NCBI GenBank assembly: GCA_029203125.1
Contig: CP119317.1
Location: 992,001-1,056,000 of the forward strand
Source of the DNA: Candidatus Cohnella colombiensis
GTDB taxonomy: Bacteria > Bacillota > Bacilli > Paenibacillales > Paenibacillaceae
DNA: 64,000 nucleotides
Direction of reading: 5' to 3'
Position 1 is the stretch's first letter; each line of letters starts with the position of its first letter. Of this stretch, positions 16,444-24,321 are shown piece after piece. Made by a program: the position numbers and the translations under genes. The notes beneath the pieces were generated by a model. It was not told the DNA's origin, made no database searches, and was given only the letters and a program-made list of their open reading frames with translations.

Positions 16444-17598
16444 ATGTCAGGTTTGTCCGTTCCAATTCCAGCGGGTGCATTCGCTCCACCTGCAAGTTGG
16501 GAACTATTATCCCCTCAATATGATCCATGGGATCCAATCCGTTCGTTGCAGCAGTATGGGCAACATACGTTGACAAGTGTTGAATTGACAGTAACACACC
16601 TCTGTAATATGCGTTGTGAGCATTGTGCAGTTGGAGACAGTCTCACCCATACAGAGCAACCGCATCTTCCACTAGATGTGATTTTTCGTCGCCTAGACGA
16701 GATCACTCATTTGGAGACGATTAGTATTACCGGTGGAGAGCCTACATTTCGTATGGAAACTGTGCGTGACATCATTATCCCGATTTTAAAATATGCAAGA
16801 AGTAGAGGACTTCGTTCACAATTGAACTCGAATGTCACCTTAGACTTTGATCGTTACGAAATGATTGCACCCTATCTCGATGTGATGCATATTTCATTTA
16901 ACTATACAGAAGCGAGTGATTTTCATCAGGTTGGCTTTGCTCGTTCTGGACGCAATGTGCGTGAGACAACGACGCAGAAGTTATATGAGCAGATGATAGA
17001 TAACGCGCAACGCCTTTCAAAAGGGGGTCTGTTTGTTTCCGCAGAATCAATGATTAATTATCGTACCGTGGGAAAAATAACAGAAATTCACCAACTTATT
17101 GTGGAGATGGGCTGTAAGCGTCATGAGGTACATCCGATGTACCCAAGCTCGTTCGCTGCTAATTTGCCAGTGGTGTCACGTGATGAGATGCGTGAAGCAG
17201 TAGAGCAATTGTTAGATCATCGCGATCCGAATATTTGGATGCTGTTTGGCACGCTACCCTTTTACTCCTGTGGGACCAATGAGGCAGAACACACACTTGT
17301 TAAAAGATTAGCGTCTACGCCAAATGTAACCGTGCGGAACGATCCAGATGGGCGCAATCGCGTCAATGTGAATATGTTTAGCGGCGATGTCTATGTAACA
17401 GATTTTGCTTCTATCCCCTCTTTTGGAAATGTAATCGATCAATCGCTGGAGGACATCTTTATGCGTTGGCAAAATCACCCGATGCAGCAAGCGGTCAATT
17501 GTCATTGCCCTGCTGCAAGCTGCTGTGGGCCAAACTTGTTAGTGTCTGACATGTATTATAAAGGAATAGACTTTATGAAGCGGAAAGCGATACCCTGA
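16444..17598 (+). CDS. yfkAB: Radical SAM protein of the YfkAB family
   Basis: A 384-residue radical S-adenosylmethionine protein. The [4Fe-4S]-SAM motif is CNMRCEHC near residue 57, followed by the GGEP-like motif TGGEPTF. The C-terminus has CHCPAASC, the CxCxxxxC motif that defines the YfkAB group, suggesting an extra metal or cluster site. The reaction is not known. In B. subtilis the protein is encoded as one long gene, and here it is likewise intact. Ribosome binding site AGGAGC. It heads a probable unit with the CBS protein, exporter and Zur genes. Confidence 0.85.
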   Translation: MSGLSVPIPAGAFAPPASWELLSPQYDPWDPIRSLQQYGQHTLTSVELTVTHLCNMRCEHCAVGDSLTHTEQPHLPLDVIFRRLDEITHLETISITGGEPTFRMETVRDIIIPILKYARSRGLRSQLNSNVTLDFDRYEMIAPYLDVMHISFNYTEASDFHQVGFARSGRNVRETTTQKLYEQMIDNAQRLSKGGLFVSAESMINYRTVGKITEIHQLIVEMGCKRHEVHPMYPSSFAANLPVVSRDEMREAVEQLLDHRDPNIWMLFGTLPFYSCGTNEAEHTLVKRLASTPNVTVRNDPDGRNRVNVNMFSGDVYVTDFASIPSFGNVIDQSLEDIFMRWQNHPMQQAVNCHCPAASCCGPNLLVSDMYYKGIDFMKRKAIP

Positions 17599-17653
17599 CA
17601 AGCGAGTTCCAGACATATATGGGTAAAACGATCTTGAGGGAGCTGGATTTGAT

Positions 17654-18994
17654 TTGGAACAACTGCAGTGGGGAGCTATCTTTTGGAATAGTTTACTTGT
17701 CATTGTATTGGTGCTTTTGAATGCTTTCTTCGTTGCATCGGAATTTGCGCTCGTGAAAGTGCGCCAATCACGATTGACACAACTTAACGAGGAAGGCAAT
17801 ATTCGCGCAAAGTATGCGCTAAAGGTGAATCAGAGACTTGACGTTTATTTATCTGCAACTCAGCTTGGGATTACACTAGCATCACTTGGACTTGGGTGGG
17901 TAGGGGAACCAGCAATCGCGGGTCTGATCATTGAACCTTTGTTTCACATTTTTGGTTATTATGACGAAACGATCGTGCATTCGATTTCCTTTGCAATAGC
18001 TTTCTGTATCATTACGTTCCTGCATATTGTACTGGGTGAGCTAGCGCCGAAATCTTTGGCTATTCAACGCTCTGTAGGTGTGTCCTTGTGGCTGTCATTG
18101 CCGTTGCTTATGTTCTATCGCTTATTTCTTCCGGTGATATGGTTTTTGAATGGGACGGCAAACCGCTTGTTAAGGCTCATTGGTGTATCACCTGCTACTG
18201 AACGTGATGCTGCCCATACAGAAGAAGAAATCCGAATTCTAATGAATCAAAGTGCAAGCACAGGCATTATAGATAAAGATGAAATGACATTGTTCGATAA
18301 TGTGTTCGAGTTCGCAGATCGCGTAGCACGTGAAGTCATGCTGCCTCGAACGGATATGGATTGCTTGTTAACAAATATTAGCTATGCGGAAAATCTGAAG
18401 CAAGTCTATGCTACGAAGCACACTCGCTATCCAGTAGGGATAGAGGATAAAGATCAAATCATCGGTTTCGTCCATATTACCGACCTACTTATGTCAGATC
18501 CAGATGAGGAGCACAACTTAGAAGAATTTCTTCGTCCGATCCTCAGTGTGCCTGAATCGATGGAAATTAGTAAAGTGCTTAAGCTGATGCAGAAAAGAAA
18601 AGCTCAGCTCGCGATCGTTATTGATGAATATGGTGGGACTGCGGGTATGCTTACTGCTGAGACGATCATGGAAGAGATAGTTGGAGAAATTCATGATGAA
18701 TTTGATGATGAACTTCCAAGTGTTGTCATTAAAGGTGAATTAACTTCAGTGGACGGGCGTATGCTCATAGAAGACGTGAACGACATGTTCGGCATTGAGA
18801 TTGAAGATGAAGAGGTTGATTCAATCGGAGGTTGGATATTTAATTATCTTGAAGGGAACGTTTCGAAAGGCCAGAAGATAAGCTTCGAGGGTTACACGTT
18901 CGAAATTGCCCAAACAGAACGACTTCGCGTCATTAGACTTCACATTTACAAAAACAAGCCATTGCCAGCCAAGCCACAGGAGTCAAATCAATAA
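17654..18994 (+). CDS. Hemolysin-C/CorC-type membrane protein (DUF21-CBS-CBS-CorC_HlyC)
   Basis: A 446-residue protein with a DUF21 (CNNM) transmembrane domain of about 190 residues containing FVASEFALVKVRQSRL, two CBS domains (about 210-330; GFVHITDLL, VIDEYGGTAG) and a C-terminal CorC_HlyC domain (residues 350-435). Related proteins take part in divalent cation export or tolerance (magnesium, cobalt). The start is TTG 17654 with GAGGGAG about 11 nt upstream; no better start is in frame. It lies 55 nt after yfkAB and 28 nt before the AI-2E family gene. Confidence 0.88.
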   Translation: MEQLQWGAIFWNSLLVIVLVLLNAFFVASEFALVKVRQSRLTQLNEEGNIRAKYALKVNQRLDVYLSATQLGITLASLGLGWVGEPAIAGLIIEPLFHIFGYYDETIVHSISFAIAFCIITFLHIVLGELAPKSLAIQRSVGVSLWLSLPLLMFYRLFLPVIWFLNGTANRLLRLIGVSPATERDAAHTEEEIRILMNQSASTGIIDKDEMTLFDNVFEFADRVAREVMLPRTDMDCLLTNISYAENLKQVYATKHTRYPVGIEDKDQIIGFVHITDLLMSDPDEEHNLEEFLRPILSVPESMEISKVLKLMQKRKAQLAIVIDEYGGTAGMLTAETIMEEIVGEIHDEFDDELPSVVIKGELTSVDGRMLIEDVNDMFGIEIEDEEVDSIGGWIFNYLEGNVSKGQKISFEGYTFEIAQTERLRVIRLHIYKNKPLPAKPQESNQ

Positions 18995-19022
18995 TCGATC
19001 TATACCAAGCGGGGTGATCGGA

Positions 19023-20054
19023 GTGCCACTTCGAATATGGCTATTAATGGGTGTGTCATTAGCTTTTTTGTACCTGTTATTTACTGTTGGTGCTCCGTTT
19101 TTGCTTGCATTAGTCGTAACCATATTCTTGGAACCATTAACAAAGCTGCTTATGTCAAAGGCTCGAATGAATCGTCTGGCTGCTTCGATTACTACGAGTT
19201 CATTATTTATACTCATTCTATTTGGCTCTATAGGTCTGATTGGCATGAAGCTAGTTATCGAGTTAACGAATTTTTTTAATCATTTACCTGAAATTTTGAC
19301 GAATGCGAATAGTTATTTAAAAGATTTACTGAAAGATGTTCAGAGCTACTCGAACAAAGGTGCAGTTCCATTTCCTGATCAACTAGAGCAATGGCTTTCT
19401 AATATGACGTCGGCATTAGGCCAGTTGTCACTCAAAATTTCGAATGTGCTCCTAAAGTTTGCTTCAGGTGTGCCTGATTTCTTCGTTTTCTTTATCGTAT
19501 TTATTATAGCTGTGTATCTATTCTCCCTGGGTCTACCTTCGATGCATAGTACTTTCCTTTCAATCTTTGAGGAAAAGTCGAAGCTACAGGTGAAGGAAGT
19601 GCTTGAAAGCTTACGGAATTCAGTATTCGGTTTTCTACGTGCGCAGCTTTTGATCAGCATGATTACATATATCATTACTTTCATTGGCTTACTTGTGATC
19701 GGTACGAATTATCCGCTTGCCATTGCATTGTTGATTGTAGTTGTTGATATATTGCCAATATTAGGTACAGGCTCGGTGCTTATACCGTGGGCGATCTATC
19801 AAATGGCGTTCGGAGAAACTTATGTCGGAGTTGGATTGCTGGTGCTGTTCCTTGTCATCACAGTCGTTCGCCGTATTGTGGAGCCAAAGATTCTAGGCGA
19901 TGCGGTTGGTATTGGTGCCTTATCTGCACTGATTAGCCTCTATGTAGGGTACGAACTAGTGGGGATTATAGGGGTTTTCCTCGGTCCTATCGTCGTTATT
20001 GTATTTACTGCAATGTCTAAAGCGGGGTTGTTCGATTTCAAAATCAAAATTTAA
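19023..20054 (+). CDS. AI-2E family transporter (YtvI/PerM-like)
   Basis: A 343-residue membrane protein with about seven to eight hydrophobic helices and the family's large extracytoplasmic loop between helices 3 and 4 (residues about 95-160). The C-terminal block VVDILPILGTGSVLIPWA and RRIVEPKILGDAVGIGAL is the family signature. Members export small molecules or act as sodium/proton antiporters, and the sporulation protein YtvI belongs here; the substrate is undetermined. The start is GTG 19023 behind GGGGTGAT; the longer open frame from 18906 overlaps the preceding gene and reads its DNA in another frame. Confidence 0.82.
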   Translation: MPLRIWLLMGVSLAFLYLLFTVGAPFLLALVVTIFLEPLTKLLMSKARMNRLAASITTSSLFILILFGSIGLIGMKLVIELTNFFNHLPEILTNANSYLKDLLKDVQSYSNKGAVPFPDQLEQWLSNMTSALGQLSLKISNVLLKFASGVPDFFVFFIVFIIAVYLFSLGLPSMHSTFLSIFEEKSKLQVKEVLESLRNSVFGFLRAQLLISMITYIITFIGLLVIGTNYPLAIALLIVVVDILPILGTGSVLIPWAIYQMAFGETYVGVGLLVLFLVITVVRRIVEPKILGDAVGIGALSALISLYVGYELVGIIGVFLGPIVVIVFTAMSKAGLFDFKIKI

Positions 20055-20082
20055 AAAATGCAGCATGGAGGGGGTTTTTAGG

Positions 20083-20547
20083 GTGGCAGAAGAGATGCAG
20101 TCGGGGAAGGACATTTTAGAGGCGATGGCTCGTAACGGATGGAGAATAACAGATCAACGCAGAACATTGGCACACTTATTTTCCACGAATAGCAGCTATT
20201 TATCTCCCAAAGACGTCTACGATGTGATGAGTCAAAAATATCCAAGTGTCAGTTTTGAAACGGTATATCGAAATTTGCGAATGCTCAGTGAGATGGGCGT
20301 ATTGGAGCAATTTTACTTTATTGATGGCGGATTGAAATTTAAAGGTAGCTGTCTAGAGCATCATCATCATCATCTCATTTGCGTCAATTGCGAGAAGACA
20401 TTGACGTTTAATTATTGTCCAATGGATCAACAATTAAATTTACCGGGGCATTATCAAATTCTTAATCATCGCTTTGAAGTATATGGCGTCTGCGAGGAAT
20501 GCCAAGAACCAGCCCCAAATGACAGAGCTGATTCATCAGCAAATTAA
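20083..20547 (+). CDS. zur: Fur-family zinc-responsive repressor, Zur-like
   Basis: A 154-residue Fur superfamily regulator. Winged-helix DNA-binding region: SPKDVYDVMS and SFETVYRNLRMLSEMGVL. The dimerisation/metal domain has HHHHHLICVNCEKT and the C-terminal VCEEC, i.e. two CxxC pairs forming the structural zinc site. The spacing, FNYCPMDQQ and NHRFEVYGVCEEC resemble Bacillus Zur rather than Fur or PerR. The start is GTG 20083 behind GGAGGGGG. Its stop overlaps the convergent cotJC stop by 4 nt. It would repress zinc uptake genes, none of which is in this window, though it follows two membrane transporter genes. Confidence 0.8.
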   Translation: MAEEMQSGKDILEAMARNGWRITDQRRTLAHLFSTNSSYLSPKDVYDVMSQKYPSVSFETVYRNLRMLSEMGVLEQFYFIDGGLKFKGSCLEHHHHHLICVNCEKTLTFNYCPMDQQLNLPGHYQILNHRFEVYGVCEECQEPAPNDRADSSAN

Positions 20548-21113
20548 TATACTTTTTTTTGCTCCCGATCGGCTTTCAATATTTCAACTGCTTCTTTAAA
20601 TCTTAAGGCATGGATGATTTCACGCTGACGTAGGAACCTCAAGCTATCTTGAATATCTACATCGTCAGTGTAATCGATGAGCCATTGATAAGTTGCTCGC
20701 GCTTTCTCCTCCGCTGCAATATCCTCATACAAATCAGCGATTGGATCGCCCTTGGTTGCGATATAGGCTGCTGTCCATGGGACTCCTGCTGCATTGTTGT
20801 AGAACATCGCACCGTCATGATTGACGAAGTTAGCTCCAAGCCCCGCCTCCTCTAGCTGTTCAGGGGTTGCATCCTTCGTTAACTTATAAATCATTGTTGC
20901 GATCATTTCTAAATGTGCGAATTCTTCGGTGCCGATGTCGGTTAACAGTCCAACGACTTTATCAGGAATTGTATATCGCTGGTTTAAGTAACGAAGCGCC
21001 GCTGAAAGCTCTCCGTCTGCTCCGCCGTATTGCTCCACTAAGTATTTTGCCATTCTCGGATCGCACTTGCTCACTCTTACGGGGTACTGAAGTTTTTTTT
21101 CATAAATCCACAT
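20544..21113 (-). CDS. cotJC: Spore coat protein CotJC (manganese-catalase-like)
   Basis: A 189-residue ferritin-like protein. It begins MWIYEKKLQYPVRVS as in Bacillus CotJC, and has the metal-ligand pattern of Mn catalases (ELSAALRYLNQRY, TEEFAHLEMIATMIYKL). It is deposited in the inner coat with CotJA. ATG 21113 is used: it is 9 nt from GGAGGG, whereas the GTG two codons earlier is too close. Last gene of the cotJABC operon, which in Bacillus is transcribed by SigE in the mother cell (known). Confidence 0.95.
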   Translation of the reverse strand: MWIYEKKLQYPVRVSKCDPRMAKYLVEQYGGADGELSAALRYLNQRYTIPDKVVGLLTDIGTEEFAHLEMIATMIYKLTKDATPEQLEEAGLGANFVNHDGAMFYNNAAGVPWTAAYIATKGDPIADLYEDIAAEEKARATYQWLIDYTDDVDIQDSLRFLRQREIIHALRFKEAVEILKADREQKKVY

Positions 21114-21128
21114 GGCCACATTCCCTCC

Positions 21129-21413
21129 TCATACTTGCCAAGGCCAAGGCGATTCAATCCATTGCCAAGGATATCTTGAGAAGCTATGTCCGAATTGCAT
21201 TAAGGGTCCATGTTTTAGTTCGAAAGCACTTGCAAGCTGTTGGCGTTGTTGCGCTAGCTGATTGAACTGCTGGATCGCTTGCATGTCTGTGGGATGAGTG
21301 TCTAAATACAAGGTGAGCTCAACTAAAGCAAATTGTACTTTTTGAAGCTGCTCTAGCTCGTCACAATACTCCTTATGACCCTGTGGTTCATTCCGTCCAT
21401 CTCGTTCATCCAT
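21129..21413 (-). CDS. cotJB: Spore coat protein CotJB
   Basis: A 94-residue small coat protein. LQKVQFALVELTLYLDTHPTD is the conserved CotJB core, followed by FNQLAQQRQQLASAFELKHGP. It overlaps cotJA by 8 nt and has GGGAGG 7-12 nt before its ATG. The C-terminus is unusually rich in Trp and Pro (YPWQWIESPWPWQV), as in homologues. Confidence 0.93.
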   Translation of the reverse strand: MDERDGRNEPQGHKEYCDELEQLQKVQFALVELTLYLDTHPTDMQAIQQFNQLAQQRQQLASAFELKHGPLMQFGHSFSRYPWQWIESPWPWQV

Positions 21414-21639
21414 TCGTCTTTCCTCCCTTTACCGCTCGTCTAGAAGGATATGGACTATAGAGTGCGGGCCATAAAGTTCCTTTACACAATGCTTCGTCTA
21501 AGCTGAATTGGGGTAAATTAATCGGTTGGAAGTTGATGAATTGATTCGGAGGCACAATATACCACTTTATCCGAATGGGTGGACAAGGGTCGTTAGGGCT
21601 AATATAAGGCTTCCATTCGCGCCACTGTGCATCGTACAT
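21406..21639 (-). CDS. cotJA: Spore coat protein CotJA
   Basis: A 77-residue coat-associated protein, first gene of cotJABC. The stretch LPQFSLDEALCKGTLWPALY is the family signature. AAGGGGGAA lies 7 nt before the ATG. CotJA is needed for CotJC assembly into the spore coat in Bacillus (known). No SigE promoter could be assigned with confidence in the 115 nt upstream. Confidence 0.93.
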   Translation of the reverse strand: MYDAQWREWKPYISPNDPCPPIRIKWYIVPPNQFINFQPINLPQFSLDEALCKGTLWPALYSPYPSRRAVKGGKTNG

Positions 21640-21754
21640 GCAGGCATTCCCCCTTTACATATCCGTTATAGCCTATGCGGGGGATGGGTTGTTTCAGACA
21701 TGAATCGAAAAAAGAGGGAGGGAGTTAAATTATCTTATAGGCAAATCCAATGCT

Positions 21755-22195
21755 TCAGAGCCACCGATTTCCACGTTTCTTGAAGTAGTTTGCAAACACA
21801 TAACGCCAAGGAATGATGAAAGGAAAAATCACGACCAGCATGGTGGATATGACTGTTTCCTGAGTTGCATCGTCCATTTGACCGGATGTCCACAGTGGGA
21901 GCGCAGCGATGAGCAACCAGAGCGTCTTCCACAGCAATTCCCACAGAAGGACAGGAATCATCTGCAACGGATACCGTATGCCTAAGATACATAGAAGCGA
22001 GAAGGAGGTCAGCATACAGGTAACTACTCCATCCATTAGCTCCCATGTCTTATCCGGATGAATAATTTTATCGATGATTGCCGGCCATTGCACGATAACG
22101 AGCCCCACGACGACGAAAAGGTACAGCCCTCTCAGTAAATAAAGACGGAACAATGAGACCTCGTTCACATCTCCAGTTCTAGTGTTTGAATTCAT
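21755..22195 (-). CDS. Small integral membrane protein of unknown function
   Basis: A 146-residue protein not recognised by family. Hydrophobicity suggests four transmembrane helices, near residues 18-38, 55-75, 80-100 and 115-135, with a charged N-terminus and a C-terminal KKRGNRW tail inside. The final helices (VIFPFIIPWRYVFANYF) could suit a DoxX-like or COG-unassigned family, but this is a guess. GGGAGG precedes ATG by 6 nt. It lies downstream of the GntR/ABC operon on the same strand, with 41 nt between. Confidence 0.7.
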   Translation of the reverse strand: MNSNTRTGDVNEVSLFRLYLLRGLYLFVVVGLVIVQWPAIIDKIIHPDKTWELMDGVVTCMLTSFSLLCILGIRYPLQMIPVLLWELLWKTLWLLIAALPLWTSGQMDDATQETVISTMLVVIFPFIIPWRYVFANYFKKRGNRWL

Positions 22196-22236
22196 GTTAT
22201 TCCTCCCTAATTAATAAGTAACCATTTGAAAGTCAT

Positions 22237-22926
22237 CTAAACATAGGCCTTCTTCATCCATTCCGTTATACCCAGTCCTTCTGATTCACGTAATTCCTCG
22301 ACATCTGTCATTCTTATCAATGAACCTTCTCTGATGGCAATGAAGCTGTCTAAAATCGATTCGATTTCCTTAATCTCATGGCTCGTCATAATTAATGTCT
22401 GAGATTCCAAGTTGACAAAAGAAATCATTCCCTTCACGATAGATTCTCGCGCTAACGGATCAAGACCTGACAGTGGTTCATCCATTAAGAGGTAAGGCAC
22501 TTCTCTGGCTAAAGTAAGCGCGATTTTTACTCGACCGCCATTTCCTTTGGAGAGATCCCTTATTTTCATATTTGTGTCTAGTTTCATAAACGAAATGATC
22601 TCTTCAGCTTTAGCGACATTGAAATCAATAAATTGCGATGCTTGAAAGGCAATGGCTTCTTTTATCGTGAACATGGAGTAGAACGATTCATGCTCTGATA
22701 AGTAGGAAACAACCTTACTGATTCTTCGATTCGCAGTCTCACCATTGACGGTTACTGAACCGCTTGTCGGATGCAAAAGTCCAGCCATAAGCTTTAATAA
22801 TGTAGACTTTCCGCTGCCGTTCTCGCCAACGATGCCGATGATTTTGCCCACGGGAAGTTTAAGTGAAATGTCATTAATGGCGGTACGATGCTTATATATC
22901 TTTGAAACATGGGTCAATTCAATCAT
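22237..22926 (-). CDS. ABC transporter ATP-binding protein, YtrB-type
   Basis: A 229-residue ATPase with Walker A GENGSGKST, signature LSKGNGGRVKIALT and Walker B YLLMDEPLSGLDP. The K-G-N-G-G-R signature is divergent, as in the YtrB/YtrE and Yhc groups. Its neighbours are a YtrA-like GntR repressor (its ATG starts 2 nt beyond that gene's stop codon start, at TAATATG) and a membrane protein, forming a small operon probably responding to cell-envelope stress. ATG 22926 was chosen since the ATG three codons earlier abuts the GGAG. Confidence 0.88.
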   Translation of the reverse strand: MIELTHVSKIYKHRTAINDISLKLPVGKIIGIVGENGSGKSTLLKLMAGLLHPTSGSVTVNGETANRRISKVVSYLSEHESFYSMFTIKEAIAFQASQFIDFNVAKAEEIISFMKLDTNMKIRDLSKGNGGRVKIALTLAREVPYLLMDEPLSGLDPLARESIVKGMISFVNLESQTLIMTSHEIKEIESILDSFIAIREGSLIRMTDVEELRESEGLGITEWMKKAYV

Positions 22927-22927
22927 A

Positions 22928-23305
22928 TTACGCATCTCCTTTTTCTATTTTTTTAAAGTGATCTTGAAGTCCTGAGATGATTTCATCTGAGCTGTATCCC
23001 ATTTCCTGCATGACCTGGACAAACGTTAGGATCTGTTCCTCTTTCAAGCTCTCACGCAGCTGAATTAAGCGGTTCTCACTTTCAATGATGAAAGTTCCCT
23101 GACCTCTTTTTGTTTCCAAAATGCCTTCTCGTTCCAGCTCGCTGTAAGTACGCTGGATCGTATTCGGGTTGACGTTATAGGAAAGCGCCATCTCACGGAC
23201 AGATTGAAGCTTCTGGCCAGCTTTTAACTCATTGCTTACAATCTGTCGATTGATTCGATCTGCCAGCTGCAGATAGATTGGTTTAGAAGTATTAAATTCA
23301 TCCAT
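22928..23305 (-). CDS. GntR-family repressor, YtrA subfamily
   Basis: A 125-residue protein with an N-terminal GntR winged helix (KPIYLQLADRINRQIVSNEL, SVREMALSYNVNPNTIQRTY) and only a short C-terminal dimerisation helix pair, as in YtrA. YtrA-type proteins repress their own ABC operon by binding an inverted repeat at the promoter. A matching perfect palindrome is present at 24061-24082, upstream of the first gene of this operon. The inducer is likely envelope-active compounds, by analogy. Confidence 0.88.
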   Translation of the reverse strand: MDEFNTSKPIYLQLADRINRQIVSNELKAGQKLQSVREMALSYNVNPNTIQRTYSELEREGILETKRGQGTFIIESENRLIQLRESLKEEQILTFVQVMQEMGYSSDEIISGLQDHFKKIEKGDA

Positions 23306-23311
23306 CCATCG

Positions 23312-24022
23312 TCACACCTCTACTTTTTTATCAATGATCCAAGAACTCAAATAAAATAAACTGATGCCCGCAATAAAATGATACAAATACTGTCCGGTGT
23401 ATACGCTAATCGGATCTATCGAGAATTCTGGAAATTGAATATTCCAGCCTCCCCATTTGAAGAGGTTAGAGGAATCAAGCAACTCATTGATCAAGCCTAG
23501 GACGATGACCGCGCTAATAAGTGCTAACCAAGTCCAACGCCCGATTCGGTATTTAAACGCATGGTAAAGGGACCAAAGGAGGAGCGTCCAGATGCCAATC
23601 AGGATGGAGAGCATAATAATATGTGGGAAAATAAACAATCCCATCCTCTTAGCATCTGACCAATATGCTTCCACTAAACTAAACCTTGAGCTAACTAACG
23701 ATCCTGCCATCACGTACAGAACGAGTAAGGATACAATCGTCATCACAATCCCATTCAATACCTTACTCAGAAGCAACGTAGCACCAGATCGGGGATTATG
23801 CAGCCAGAGATGCAGTTGATTTGCCTCGGTCTTTAAGCTGATAAACAAAATGATCGGAACATAAAATACATGAAACAATGCGGCGACTAACAGGGGTATA
23901 AACAGGTACTGATTCACTAACATTGCAAACAGGAGACACAAGAGGTTAATGACAAGCCCAATTAAAAAAGTCGTTTTTATTAATCGCAAGTCCTTTTTGA
24001 ATAATGCTGACCATGTGGCCAT
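23312..24022 (-). CDS. ABC transporter membrane protein (putative)
   Basis: A 236-residue protein with about six predicted transmembrane helices (residues 17-35, 38-58, 90-112, 130-150, 160-180, 212-230). No family motif was recognised, but position as first gene of an operon with a YtrA-like repressor and an ATPase makes it the likely permease subunit. GAAGGAG lies 8 nt before ATG. Low confidence on exact role. Confidence 0.65.
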   Translation of the reverse strand: MATWSALFKKDLRLIKTTFLIGLVINLLCLLFAMLVNQYLFIPLLVAALFHVFYVPIILFISLKTEANQLHLWLHNPRSGATLLLSKVLNGIVMTIVSLLVLYVMAGSLVSSRFSLVEAYWSDAKRMGLFIFPHIIMLSILIGIWTLLLWSLYHAFKYRIGRWTWLALISAVIVLGLINELLDSSNLFKWGGWNIQFPEFSIDPISVYTGQYLYHFIAGISLFYLSSWIIDKKVEV

Positions 24023-24060
24023 TTAAATCACTCCTTCAATATTGAAGATCAACACAACAA

Positions 24061-24103
24061 GTGTACTACCGTAATAGTACACCAATTCGTTAATTCACGT
24101 CAA
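24061..24103 (-). promoter_or_regulatory. Promoter and GntR operator of the YtrA-like ABC operon
   Basis: The perfect palindrome GTGTACTA-N6-TAGTACAC occupies 24061-24082. On the minus strand a SigA promoter TTGACG (24098-24103) -18 bp- TACTAT (24074-24079) overlaps it, so bound repressor would block the -10 and start site. Bacillus YtrA binds a repeat of related form (AGTGTA/TACACT), supporting self-regulation by the GntR protein at 22928. Confidence 0.8.
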
Positions 24104-24189
24104 TCGTTTCCAATTTGATTTTGTAATAGGGGTGAAACCTATACATTATTGGATCTCAAATGACCTTTACGGCTTTGGATGGATAACTC

Positions 24190-24236
24190 AAAAAACCCCA
24201 CCGGTACATCAGAAGGACGTAACGGAAGGGTTTTTG
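24190..24236. terminator. Hairpin with A/T tails, probable terminator
   Basis: AAAAACCC (about 24190-24198) pairs with GGGTTTTT (24228-24235), with CCG/CGG closure inside. It lies between the end of the minus-strand membrane protein gene (24322) and the ABC operon promoter, so the minus orientation could serve the 24322-25827 gene. The remainder of 24104-24321 shows no gene. Confidence 0.45.
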
Positions 24237-24321
24237 GCTATTGCTTTATTTACTTAGACTATCTAGAAGGGGAGACATTTCCCATGAGATTTATTCTTCA
24301 TTTCCCCGGCAATGACGAGTA

